Under the pieces are notes generated by a model. It did not search any database. It worked only from the letters and a program-made list of their open reading frames with translations, and was not told where the DNA came from. From positions 912,048-976,047 of the forward strand of contig NZ_BCVH01000001.1 in assembly GCF_001591645.1 (NCBI RefSeq): a stretch of DNA of 64,000 nt, in the 5' to 3' direction. Numbering within the stretch: position 1 is the stretch's first letter; every line of letters begins with the position of its first letter. This document shows positions 18,942 to 26,691 of the stretch, in pieces. This DNA comes from Robertmurraya korlensis NBRC 107688. GTDB lineage: Bacteria > Bacillota > Bacilli > Bacillales > Cytobacillaceae. The translations under genes were made by a program, and so were the position numbers.

Positions 18942-19167
18942 CTTCATTTGTACAGATGAACTTCATTTGCTCCAACTTTTCGGCGTTTAATGATCCTCAT
19001 AGGAGCGATGAACTTCATTTCCTCCTTTTTTCCAGCATCTAATGATCTTCATAAGGGTGATGACCTTCATTTGCTTCAACTTTTCGGCTTTTAATGATCT
19101 TCATAACAACGATGACCTTCATTTACCTCAACTTTTCCGCTTCTAATAATCATCATAAACACGATTA
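18942..19167. repeat. Four tandem 52-bp repeats with a leading partial copy
   Basis: Units start at 18960, 19012, 19064 and 19116, each exactly 52 bp. Shared core: (A/C)CTTCATTT, then CAACTTTTC(C)G, then TCTAATGATC(T)TCATA and a closing CGATGA or GTGATGA. A partial copy lies at 18942-18959. Copies diverge by substitution only, with no length change. Short frames run through the array, but none has a ribosome site or steady codon pattern, so I call no gene. The array fills most of the 439-bp gap between ppiB and mscL. Confidence 0.85.
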
Positions 19168-19258
19168 AACTTACCCGCAACATGCAACTTCCCAACGAAT
19201 GAACCTTAGTCCCCATTCATATATTGGTACAAGTGTGCAAAAAAGGGAGGGGACGACC

Positions 19259-19777
19259 ATTCGTTTTTTAAGAAATTTTAAAGAGTTCGCAACGAGGGGA
19301 ACTGTCGTTGAGATGGCGATAGGAGTCATTGTTGGTACAGCTTTTGTAAAGATGGTGGATTCGTTTGTGAAGGATATCATAACCCCACCGCTAGGATTAA
19401 TTTTAGGAAGAGTTAATTTCTCAAATATGTATATCTCCCTTACCGGAAAAAGCTATACGACTCTAGCTGAAGCCAGGGAAGCGGGGGCCATTACGGTCAA
19501 CTATGGCGTATTTATCGGAACAATTATTGATTTTGCGATCATCTCTCTTGCTACTTATTTTGTTCTTTTACAGATAGGTCGTTTAAAAAAGGCACCTGTT
19601 GTAAGCATCCCAGTCAAGGAATGTCCATTCTGTTTAGCTAATATTCCGGCTAAAGCGATACGTTGTTCACAGTGTACCTCCCATTTAACAATGGGTGGGG
19701 AAAATCAGACCGGGGAACAGGACAACGATAAGCGAGTAAAGATTCATTTTCGACAAAATAAAAAGCGCTTGAGCTAA
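19259..19777 (+). CDS. mscL: Large-conductance mechanosensitive channel with C-terminal zinc ribbon
   Basis: MscL opens under membrane tension to release solutes on osmotic downshock. The N-terminal amphipathic helix and TM1 are clear (RNFKEFATRGTVVEMAIGVIVGTAFVKMVDSFVKDI), followed by the PPLGLILG turn and TM2 near residues 85-105. The usual charged C-terminal helix bundle is replaced by a CPFC-x10-CSQC zinc ribbon and a charged tail, giving about 172 residues. No ATG, GTG or TTG fits the family N terminus. GGGAGGGG lies 6 bp before an ATT codon at 19259, exactly where MscL should begin. An in-frame ATG at 19199 would add 20 unrelated residues and lacks a ribosome site. Confidence 0.88.
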   Translation: MRFLRNFKEFATRGTVVEMAIGVIVGTAFVKMVDSFVKDIITPPLGLILGRVNFSNMYISLTGKSYTTLAEAREAGAITVNYGVFIGTIIDFAIISLATYFVLLQIGRLKKAPVVSIPVKECPFCLANIPAKAIRCSQCTSHLTMGGENQTGEQDNDKRVKIHFRQNKKRLS

Positions 19778-19794
19778 TCATTCTCAAGTGCTTT
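19762..19794 (-). terminator. Terminator between convergent mscL and DUF1906 genes
   Basis: AAAGCGCTTGAG pairs with CTCAAGTGCTTT around 9 nt (one G-U pair). The T-rich tract is better on the minus strand (CTTTTTATTTT). The mscL stop lies in the loop region. Confidence 0.75.
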
Positions 19795-19800
19795 ACAATT

Positions 19801-20448
19801 TTACCAAAGCAATTCATATAGACGACTATTAATTAAATTCGTGTCAATCGGACATTGTGGCGCATCCCGGCCATATTGCCAACCCCAAACATTCGCCTTA
19901 CATGGCGGCTTTTTCGGACGGAAGTTAGGCGCACTTCTTGGTCTCGTTGGTCCTGGCTCAGGCTCTGCACTCCATAAAATAAGTTGATTGGCTACTTTAT
20001 TATCTTTAGCAACAGCCGCGCAATAGGCTTTGTTAAACTCTCCACGAACCGGATCAAGATATAAGCCAGCCTTGTATCCACTAGGGTACATCGCATCAAC
20101 AAAACCTCTAATCCATTCTTCATCGACTTTAAAATACTTCTCAATATTGCCAAACACCACTTTGCCTTTAGGGATACTTAATCGTCTTGCGTGGTAAATT
20201 GCATTTTGTGCAACAACTTTCCCTTCACGATACCCTATGGCTTCACGGAAATTACTTATGATCGGTAACAGCTTCGTACCTCTATTACGAATAAAACTAA
20301 CTTCTTCTCTAGTGAGCCCAGCTACCTTTCCAGGAATAGGTGCTAAATATCTTCCCCAATAAGAGGGCTTCCCAAATTCCTCTTCCACACAACTATACAG
20401 GTCCTCTGTTACTTCTGCAGCAGAGTCAACACCCCAATAATAAGCCAA
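19801..20448 (-). CDS. DUF1906 glycoside-hydrolase-like protein
   Basis: A 215-residue protein of the DUF1906 (Rv2525c-like) TIM-barrel group related to GH25-type lysozyme folds. MAYYWGVDSAAEV opens the first strand with the conserved Asp. GVxxIxN, the GYKAGLYLD strand and the terminal VWGWQYG strand fit the barrel. No signal peptide is seen. Members are suspected to act on cell wall glycans, but the activity here is not proven. The start is TTG with GGGAG 8 bp upstream, and the frame is closed by a stop just before it, so no earlier start exists. It is separated by a terminator from the sortase operon. Confidence 0.75.
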   Translation of the reverse strand: MAYYWGVDSAAEVTEDLYSCVEEEFGKPSYWGRYLAPIPGKVAGLTREEVSFIRNRGTKLLPIISNFREAIGYREGKVVAQNAIYHARRLSIPKGKVVFGNIEKYFKVDEEWIRGFVDAMYPSGYKAGLYLDPVRGEFNKAYCAAVAKDNKVANQLILWSAEPEPGPTRPRSAPNFRPKKPPCKANVWGWQYGRDAPQCPIDTNLINSRLYELLW

Positions 20449-20512
20449 TGGTCATTCTCCCTTCAACTTATGCTAACTTTAGATTATATCGGGAGATTCA
20501 TGTCCTTATTCC

Positions 20513-20553
20513 AAAAAAGCGTGATTACCTGGGATGATTCCAAGTAACCACGC
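20513..20553 (-). terminator. Terminator of the sortase operon
   Basis: GCGTG(G/A)TTAC(T/C)TGG stem with complement around 7 nt, followed on the minus strand by TTTTTT. It overlaps the last ten codons of the sortase gene. Confidence 0.85.
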
Positions 20554-21136
20554 GCTGTTTATTTATAAGCTTAGCACTAATAATATAGCGCTCAGGTGCA
20601 TTTCCTAAAAAATAAAAGGGATAACAGGTTGTTACGGTCAACGTTGCTCTCGGCTTAGGAGTCATTACTGTTTGATCATCTGCTTTTACAATACGTATCC
20701 GGTGGATTTTATAGGTGAATGTTCCTTCCGCAGTTGTAACAACCAATTCATCACCTTCCTTCAGATGACGCAAGCCTCTAAAAACGGTGTCTCGATGGCC
20801 GGAAAGAATCGTATTATTCTCCTCACCTGGGAGAGCACTTCGAATATAATGACCGACTCCGGTACGCAATACTTCTTTTCCTGTACCCTCAAAAATAGGA
20901 AACGATTGTTCCAGTCGGGGGATGTACAGTTCACCTAGTTTCTCACAGATAGCTGGTTTTACCTCATATACTGGCCACTGTTGCTCAGAAGGAGCTTCTG
21001 TCACTTCTGCCGGAGAAGAGGGATTTGTTTTGACCGGTTGGACGGAAAGGTATCCTTGAAGGTAATAAAATGTATTTACGGCAGTAAGGCTTATCCCAAT
21101 AAGGAGTAAGCCCACAGCCAGACACTTTATTTTCAT
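20525..21136 (-). CDS. srtD: Class D sortase
   Basis: A 203-residue membrane-anchored transpeptidase that links LPxTA-type proteins to peptidoglycan. It has an N-terminal signal anchor (residues 3-25), an extracytoplasmic stalk, then the sortase barrel with catalytic His114 (LSGHRDTVF), Cys171 (TVTTCYPFYFLG) and Arg183 (PERYIISAKL). The TTCYPFxFxGxAPxRY pattern is that of class D enzymes such as B. subtilis YhcS. It is the last gene of a three-gene minus-strand operon, starting 1 bp after the second substrate gene ends, so enzyme and substrates are made together. Confidence 0.92.
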   Translation of the reverse strand: MKIKCLAVGLLLIGISLTAVNTFYYLQGYLSVQPVKTNPSSPAEVTEAPSEQQWPVYEVKPAICEKLGELYIPRLEQSFPIFEGTGKEVLRTGVGHYIRSALPGEENNTILSGHRDTVFRGLRHLKEGDELVVTTAEGTFTYKIHRIRIVKADDQTVMTPKPRATLTVTTCYPFYFLGNAPERYIISAKLINKQRVVTWNHPR

Positions 21137-21137
21137 A

Positions 21138-22112
21138 CTATTTAATCAGGTAAATCTTCTTCTTTTTACGTGTAATGTAAAGGATACCTACCCCTAATAC
21201 GATGATCATAACTCCCAGAATGGTATACATCATATAGTGACTTGCCGTATCAGGTAATGCATTGTGGCGAAGGTTGGTTAACTCGCCAGCTAAATCGGCA
21301 ATATCTGTTACTTTTTCTGCTGCGTTTAATACAAAGTCCCCGGTTAGCATTTCCTCTGAAAGCTGAACATCCATTAAAAGCTCTCCCGCAGTATTGTATA
21401 ATTCAACCATGAGTGACATCCCCGTAAAGTCAGTCATCTCAGTTAATGCGGCAAAGGATATCGGAGTTTTTTCACCATTCATATTAACTTGATAGAACTT
21501 TGCTTGCAAATCAAAGGCACTGATCATTTCTCCCCATAGATTTTGAAGCTCTTGTTTTTGTTCATCCGTTAGTTCTGCTTCAGGATCTAGCATCATAAGC
21601 TCCTCTAGGCGAGCTCCAACTTCTTCCATCTTCGCCTCTAACTGAAGTTCATCTAATGATTCAAAATGAGCAAATAATCTCTCCGATTCTTCTTCCGTTA
21701 TCCCGATTGCTGATAAGAACTGTTCTAAATCCTCGAGCATTGTATCGTGATTTAACGCAAAGTCAATCGTCAGATCAAGTTCTTCGATGGAAAAATGCTC
21801 CTCGACTGTCATGCCGAACTCCTCTAATAAAGCGTCCAGTTCTTCACGGGTCATCCCATATTGATCGAGGAGAAGGGATACGGACTCCTCCGTAATCGGT
21901 GTTCCAATGAACTCACTTAATTCCGCTGCATTCGCAAAATCGTCTAACGTCATCTCATAGTAATCAAACATTTCTTGAAGACGCTCACGAGTGATTCCTT
22001 TTTCTGCAATAACTGTACTTACCTCATCCTCTGTTACAGCTGCCATAACGTTTGGAGTAAATACATGTAATGACAATACGAGCACTAAAGCTAAAGCAAT
22101 GATTTTGTTCAT
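21138..22112 (-). CDS. LPDTA-anchored processed acidic surface protein, copy 2
   Basis: A 324-residue secreted protein. Signal peptide at residues 1-24 (ending VMAA), then a very Glu/Asp-rich region built from repeats of the type xITRERLQEMFDYYEMTLDDF and MTREELDALLEEFGMTVEEHF. The LPDTA sorting signal is followed by a hydrophobic helix (MMYTILGVMIIVLGVGILYI) and an RKKKK tail. This is the processed acidic surface protein pattern of Bacillaceae. It is paralogous to the gene just upstream (same SIDEH/FxxEELD and DFVLNAAEKV blocks). The adjacent sortase is the obvious partner. AAGGAAGG precedes the ATG. Confidence 0.88.
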   Translation of the reverse strand: MNKIIALALVLVLSLHVFTPNVMAAVTEDEVSTVIAEKGITRERLQEMFDYYEMTLDDFANAAELSEFIGTPITEESVSLLLDQYGMTREELDALLEEFGMTVEEHFSIEELDLTIDFALNHDTMLEDLEQFLSAIGITEEESERLFAHFESLDELQLEAKMEEVGARLEELMMLDPEAELTDEQKQELQNLWGEMISAFDLQAKFYQVNMNGEKTPISFAALTEMTDFTGMSLMVELYNTAGELLMDVQLSEEMLTGDFVLNAAEKVTDIADLAGELTNLRHNALPDTASHYMMYTILGVMIIVLGVGILYITRKKKKIYLIK

Positions 22113-22128
22113 GTATACCTTCCTTTTA

Positions 22129-22932
22129 TTATTTTAATGTGGAGATTGTTTTTTTCCTTATTATGAAAAGACCAAATCCTGACAGAGCAAGAATGAGGCC
22201 GAGTAAAATACCGGTTCCATAAAAGCTCGCGGTATCAGGAAGCTCTGCTACTAATTCGCCAACATCTGCGACCTTCTCAAAAGCACTTAATACAAAATCT
22301 CCCGATAGCATTTCGTTCGTTAGTTCGACATCAGCAAGTAACTCACCAGTTGTACTATTCAATTGTACAAGGAGAGCATCACTAGTAAATTCTTTTGCTT
22401 GTAATAGCTGCTCATACGATATAGCTGTATTTTCTCCCGTAGAATCCACTAAATAAAAGGTAGGCTCAAGCTGCATAACATTCATCATTTCAACAAATAG
22501 GGAAGAGAGCTCTTCTCTTTCTGTATCTGAGAATACTGAGTCAGAAGCCATCATTACTTCCTCAATTCTTGTATCAATAGCCACCATTTGTTGCTGCATT
22601 TCATCCGAATCGATTTTCTCAAGGTGGTCAAATAGTCTATCAGCTTCCTCCTCCGTAATACCAATTGAGGCTAAAAATTCCTCTAGATCCTTTAATACAG
22701 AGAGGTGATTCAAGTAAAAATCTACGGCATTTGCTAATTCTTGTTTGGATTCATGCTCATCAATTGATGTACCATATTCGGCCAAAATTACATCCAGTTC
22801 TTCTCTCGATAAATCGTACTCTGCTAATATTTCGTTAACTTCCGTATCTGTCACAGCTGCATTTGCAATCGGAATACCCAATTGCAAAAAAATAAGACCG
22901 AACAAGATAAGCGCACTTATTTTTCTCACCAT
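22129..22932 (-). CDS. LPDTA-anchored processed acidic surface protein, copy 1
   Basis: A 267-residue secreted acidic protein, first gene of the sortase operon. Signal peptide MVRKISALILFGLIFLQLGIPIANA, acidic repeats (YDLSREELDVILAEYGTSIDEH), an IGITEEEADRLFDHLEK block shared with copy 2, then LPDTA, a membrane helix and RKK. The start is set at 22932 because TGGAGG lies 6 bp before that ATG. The longer frame to 22992 would break the signal peptide. It has one acidic repeat fewer than copy 2, consistent with tandem gene duplication followed by repeat gain or loss. Confidence 0.88.
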   Translation of the reverse strand: MVRKISALILFGLIFLQLGIPIANAAVTDTEVNEILAEYDLSREELDVILAEYGTSIDEHESKQELANAVDFYLNHLSVLKDLEEFLASIGITEEEADRLFDHLEKIDSDEMQQQMVAIDTRIEEVMMASDSVFSDTEREELSSLFVEMMNVMQLEPTFYLVDSTGENTAISYEQLLQAKEFTSDALLVQLNSTTGELLADVELTNEMLSGDFVLSAFEKVADVGELVAELPDTASFYGTGILLGLILALSGFGLFIIRKKTISTLK

Positions 22933-23035
22933 ACTAATCCTCCATTTCGAAAGTATCGATAATGGTATTGTTTGTAAATTAATGAAAAACATACTCGTTT
23001 TTCCTAATGAATGTTATTGTTTGCTATTATTGGAA

Positions 23036-23067
23036 TAAAAAAAGAGCACCTTAGTGAAAAGGTACTC
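23036..23067 (-). terminator. Terminator of the phn-type ABC operon
   Basis: GAGTACCTT and AAGGTGCTC around 6 nt, followed on the minus strand by TTTTTTTATT. Confidence 0.88.
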
Positions 23068-23079
23068 AAAATGATTTGA

Positions 23080-24699
23080 TCATTTGGCCGCTTTACGCGA
23101 AAGCTCGGATAAAAAGTCCGCTAACCAAACAAGTAGTAAATAACAAAGGATAATTAATGTAATATCTGAATAATGGAAATAGCTCATACTTAGTTTAAAC
23201 TGCTGACCAAGCCCGCCAGCACCGACAAAACCTACAACAATCGTCGTTCTCATAATTACTTCCCAACGATAGAGGATAAAGCTTAAAAACTTCGGAAGTA
23301 CAGAGGGAAGAACACCATATAACAGGATTTGTGCGTGACTTGCTCCTGAAGAGGACAGATGTCGGATCGGTCTCTCATCCAAATCTTCAATGACCTCCGC
23401 ACATAACTTCCCAAGTATACCAAAGTTATGTAGAGCTAAGGCGACAGCTCCTGGAAGAATGCCAGGCTGAAAAATAAATATAATCATCATTGCCCAGATT
23501 AATTCCGGTACCGCTCTACTTAAAATATAGGACGCTCGAATGAGCAGGAAGGATACCCAAGAAAAAAAGGAACGGCTCATCGTAAGCTTACCATTCGCCA
23601 CATTTCGTGCAGCAGGCACAACCGTAATCAGCATGACAATCGTAGCCATACCTATAGCAATAATACTCATCATCAATGTATCGTAAGTAAGCTGCAGGGT
23701 ATGTATCCAGCTCTGAGCTGAAAAAAAGGTAGGTGTCTCTTCACCAATTCCTAGTAAGCTCAGGAAAAACTTTTTCGCATATTCACCATTTTCATCTGTA
23801 AACAAAGTGAAAAAGGAGGCATGCTCGACTTTATACAAGTACATCCAAGATCCAATCACTAAAGATAAAGAGAGTAAGAATGATAGCATGGAAAAGCGTG
23901 ACGAACCTTTGGATAAGCGAGAACGCCACCCGCTACTCCACCCATCTATAACGATAACAATCGCCATCAAAAACAACACAAACGTCCACACTTCTTCATA
24001 GTTCAAATCATCTAATGAAAGCTGGATCTGATACCCAAGTCCACCTAAACCAACAAAGCTCATAACCGCAGAGGAACGAACCGCGCATTCGAAACGGTAC
24101 ATCGTATAAGAAATCATATTGGCTCTTACAAGAGGAAAATACCCATAAAACAACAGCTGCCACTTGGAAGCACCCGTTGACTGTAAAGATTGTATCGGTT
24201 CTTTTTTAACATCTGATAGCATATCGGCAAAGATTCGTCCGAGTATCCCTCCATAAGGAATCGCGATAGCCAAAATTGCGGAGTAAGGTGTAAGACCGAA
24301 AGCAGAAACAAACAGCAATGCCCAAACTAGCTCATGAATGGCGCGAAGAAATCCAAGTAATCCACGGAAAAATCTTTTACTAAGCATAGATAATGGGTGT
24401 TGAGAGTTCTGTATTACACCCGAAGCCAAAACCCCAAATATAACGGCAATAACGATAGCAATGGTCATTCCAGCTACCGCATACGTAAGTGTCACCCAAG
24501 CAGAGTCAAGGGCGAGAAGAAGGATTTCTGGAGAAAGATTTGGATGTAGCATCGCCTCAATAATCTGTAGGAAGGTCGCGCCTCCACCTGGGTGAAGTAG
24601 TGGTTCCTTCCAATCAATCACCCGTAAGCTCCATAAAAAAACGAGAACCAATAAAAGGGTGAGAATATTCTTTTGTTGAAATCGAAGACTCTGTTTCAT
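23080..24699 (-). CDS. phnE: Double-length PhnE-type ABC permease
   Basis: A 539-residue permease that joins two PhnE modules in one chain. Module 1 spans about residues 15-255 and module 2 about 280-539. Each carries its own EAA loop for docking the ATPase (GASKWQLLFYGYFPLVR and GASHAQILLYGVLPSVLP) and an FVGxGGLGxQxxLS motif. Most PhnE proteins are about 260-280 residues and pair as dimers. Here the dimer is covalent. About 12 membrane segments. It overlaps phnC by 4 bp. Substrate class is phosphonate, phosphite or phosphate, not resolvable from sequence. No C-P lyase genes are near. Confidence 0.88.
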   Translation of the reverse strand: MKQSLRFQQKNILTLLLVLVFLWSLRVIDWKEPLLHPGGGATFLQIIEAMLHPNLSPEILLLALDSAWVTLTYAVAGMTIAIVIAVIFGVLASGVIQNSQHPLSMLSKRFFRGLLGFLRAIHELVWALLFVSAFGLTPYSAILAIAIPYGGILGRIFADMLSDVKKEPIQSLQSTGASKWQLLFYGYFPLVRANMISYTMYRFECAVRSSAVMSFVGLGGLGYQIQLSLDDLNYEEVWTFVLFLMAIVIVIDGWSSGWRSRLSKGSSRFSMLSFLLSLSLVIGSWMYLYKVEHASFFTLFTDENGEYAKKFFLSLLGIGEETPTFFSAQSWIHTLQLTYDTLMMSIIAIGMATIVMLITVVPAARNVANGKLTMSRSFFSWVSFLLIRASYILSRAVPELIWAMMIIFIFQPGILPGAVALALHNFGILGKLCAEVIEDLDERPIRHLSSSGASHAQILLYGVLPSVLPKFLSFILYRWEVIMRTTIVVGFVGAGGLGQQFKLSMSYFHYSDITLIILCYLLLVWLADFLSELSRKAAK

Positions 24700-25454
24700 T
24701 CCATCGTCTCCCCCAATTTATAAAGCTCACTTAGGTGACGATCGGTTAATTCACCAACAGGAAGATCGAAAACTAGAGCGCCCTCTCTAAGACCAATGAC
24801 TCTAGTAAAGTATTTTTTTGCATAGTCGACGGAATGAAGACTAGCAATCAGTGTTTGCTTCTCTTCTAGAACAAGCTTCGTTAAAATGTCTAACACATCT
24901 TCTGCTCTAGCGGGATCAAGAGAGGCGACTGGCTCGTCCGCTAAAATAATTTCCGGCTCCTGGACAAGCAATCTTGCTAATGCTACACGCTGCTGCTCAC
25001 CACCAGATAACGAGCCAGTTTGTTCAAGAATTTTATGAGCCAAACCCACTCGTGTAAGTGCTTTTTTTGCCATTTCTTTTTCTTGAGGAATCACTAAAGA
25101 AAGGATAGATTTCACTAAACTCCAGTCCGCTAGTTTTCCAGCTAAAACGTTATGTACAACGGGGAGCGCATTAACTAAATCGAACTGCTGACGAATGACA
25201 CCAATTTTTTTGGCACGTACTTTTCGATTTCGATAATAGGAGGGAGGTTGCCCATCAATTATTAGCATTCCTGTCCCACTGACTTGAGACAAAGATAAGA
25301 CATTCAAGAGCGTGCTCTTTCCAGCACCACTTGGTCCAATAAGAGCGATTCTTTCCCCCTTATTAATCAATAAAGAAAGGGAAGATAAGGCTATCTTCCC
25401 GTCAAATGAGACTGATACATCTTTTAGATCGATGATGTTTTGACTGGTCTCCAC
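24696..25454 (-). CDS. phnC: PhnC-type ABC transporter ATPase
   Basis: A 252-residue ATPase of the phosphonate/phosphite importer. Walker A GPSGAGKST, Q loop VIRQQFDLV, signature LSGGEQQRVALARLL, Walker B IILADEPVASLDP and switch His in ASLHSVDYA are all intact. The start is taken as GTG (VETSQNI...), with AGAGGTG 5 bp upstream and 10 bp after the phnD stop. A longer in-frame reading into phnD would add 48 residues unlike the family. Confidence 0.92.
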   Translation of the reverse strand: METSQNIIDLKDVSVSFDGKIALSSLSLLINKGERIALIGPSGAGKSTLLNVLSLSQVSGTGMLIIDGQPPSYYRNRKVRAKKIGVIRQQFDLVNALPVVHNVLAGKLADWSLVKSILSLVIPQEKEMAKKALTRVGLAHKILEQTGSLSGGEQQRVALARLLVQEPEIILADEPVASLDPARAEDVLDILTKLVLEEKQTLIASLHSVDYAKKYFTRVIGLREGALVFDLPVGELTDRHLSELYKLGETME

Positions 25455-25464
25455 ATCTACACCT

Positions 25465-26352
25465 CTACTTAATAATACCGATTTGTTTTGCCACTTTTTC
25501 AATGGCTTCATAGTTTTCATTTTTTGTTTCGATAAACTTATCCGTTTGGAAAAGATCCAAAATGGTTTGCTGTTCACTGTCCATAGAAAGGAGGGCATCT
25601 GTTATTTTTTGCTTTACTCCTGAATCGTATCCCTCAAGCGTATTAATCGTCCAGTGATAGTCATAGTAGGCAGGGGTTGTATAAAATACATCCACTTTGC
25701 TCGTATCGACTTTTCCTTCGGCAACCGCCGCTTCCCAAACCGCTTCGTTTAAGGCACCCGTTTGAAAAGCACCTGATTCTACTAGTTTATACGTTTTATC
25801 ATGTGAACCTGAATAAGATGGGTTCCCGTTAAAATCTTGTTCGGCATTAATGCCTTCTTCCATTAAATAATATCGGGGCATTAAATGTCCAGAAGTTGAG
25901 CTTTCACTACCAAAAGTAAAGCTTTTCCCCTTTATGTCACTTAACGATTTTAATCCCAGTTCTTTTTGAGCAATAAAGACCGAATGGAATTCTTCATCAC
26001 GAGGTCTTTGGGCAATGGCTTCCGCGTCAGGAACCCGGTTTCTTGCTTGAACACCTGTTAACCCTCCGAACCAAGCTAGTTGGATTTCTCCACGCTCAAA
26101 TGCAGTAACTAGTGCTGCGTAGTCTACTGATGGCACATACTCAACCTCTAAGCCTGTTTCAGCAGAAAGGTAGTCTGCCACTTCACCCATGCTGCGGCTT
26201 AAAACCGAAACATCCTGGTCAGGAATCGCACCAATTTTAAGTGTTTGTTTCGTTGTTTCTTCTTGTTCCACGGCTTCTTCCTTATCCTCTGCACAACCAC
26301 TTAAAAGACCGAGTAGCAGTACAAATGCTAGGAACGATACTAACTTTTTCAT
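25465..26352 (-). CDS. phnD: PhnD-type substrate-binding lipoprotein
   Basis: A 295-residue lipoprotein with signal peptide and lipobox LLSGC (Cys20), so it is tethered outside the membrane. The family core is clear: LKIGAIPDQDVSVLSRS, a YAALVTAFERGEIQLAWFGGLT strand-turn, and SESSTSGHLMPRYYL in the ligand cleft, the usual phosphonate-ligand Ser/Thr-rich loop. It captures phosphonate, phosphite or a related anion for the permease. It is the first gene of the phnD-phnC-phnE operon. GGGGGA precedes the ATG. Confidence 0.92.
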   Translation of the reverse strand: MKKLVSFLAFVLLLGLLSGCAEDKEEAVEQEETTKQTLKIGAIPDQDVSVLSRSMGEVADYLSAETGLEVEYVPSVDYAALVTAFERGEIQLAWFGGLTGVQARNRVPDAEAIAQRPRDEEFHSVFIAQKELGLKSLSDIKGKSFTFGSESSTSGHLMPRYYLMEEGINAEQDFNGNPSYSGSHDKTYKLVESGAFQTGALNEAVWEAAVAEGKVDTSKVDVFYTTPAYYDYHWTINTLEGYDSGVKQKITDALLSMDSEQQTILDLFQTDKFIETKNENYEAIEKVAKQIGIIK

Positions 26353-26400
26353 TAATAATTTCCCCCAATCATTACTAATTACTATTTATGTAGAATAACA

Positions 26401-26423
26401 ACCCTCACAATTTTTACCCTCAC
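26401..26423 (-). promoter_or_regulatory. Direct repeat upstream of phnD
   Basis: Two exact copies of GTGAGGGT (minus strand) spaced 15 bp start to start, 49-71 bp before the phnD start. It could be an activator or repressor site. It does not match the TT(A/T)ACA repeats of the B. subtilis PhoP box. The rest of the 339-bp gap to kbl is AT-rich, with a weak ACTGTC/GACAGT hairpin near 26630-26655 and no recognisable riboswitch. Confidence 0.35.
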
Positions 26424-26691
26424 CTTATCAGGTAATCGTAAAAAACCTCATTTTCTAATCATACTAAAATTTTAAGCTTAACACTACTGATTTATTGCTT
26501 TAGAAATGATTTATCAATTATTCTCATAAATCCTTCTCCAAATATGTCCACGCACTATGCACAACGAAATAAAATATGATAAAGTAAATAGTATAAAAAC
26601 CTTTATTTTCAACGTTTCATCTACATAACGACTGTCTTTCACCAGTGGACAGTTGTTTATTTCGCAACAACATAACAAGGGGGATATTGGT

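Noticed and set aside
18942..19167. CRISPR array
   Set aside because: The 52-bp units are contiguous and similar throughout, with no unique spacers between conserved repeats and no cas genes nearby.
22129..23038. Antisense frames over the acidic surface protein genes
   Set aside because: They arise from the biased codons of the acidic repeats and have no ribosome site.
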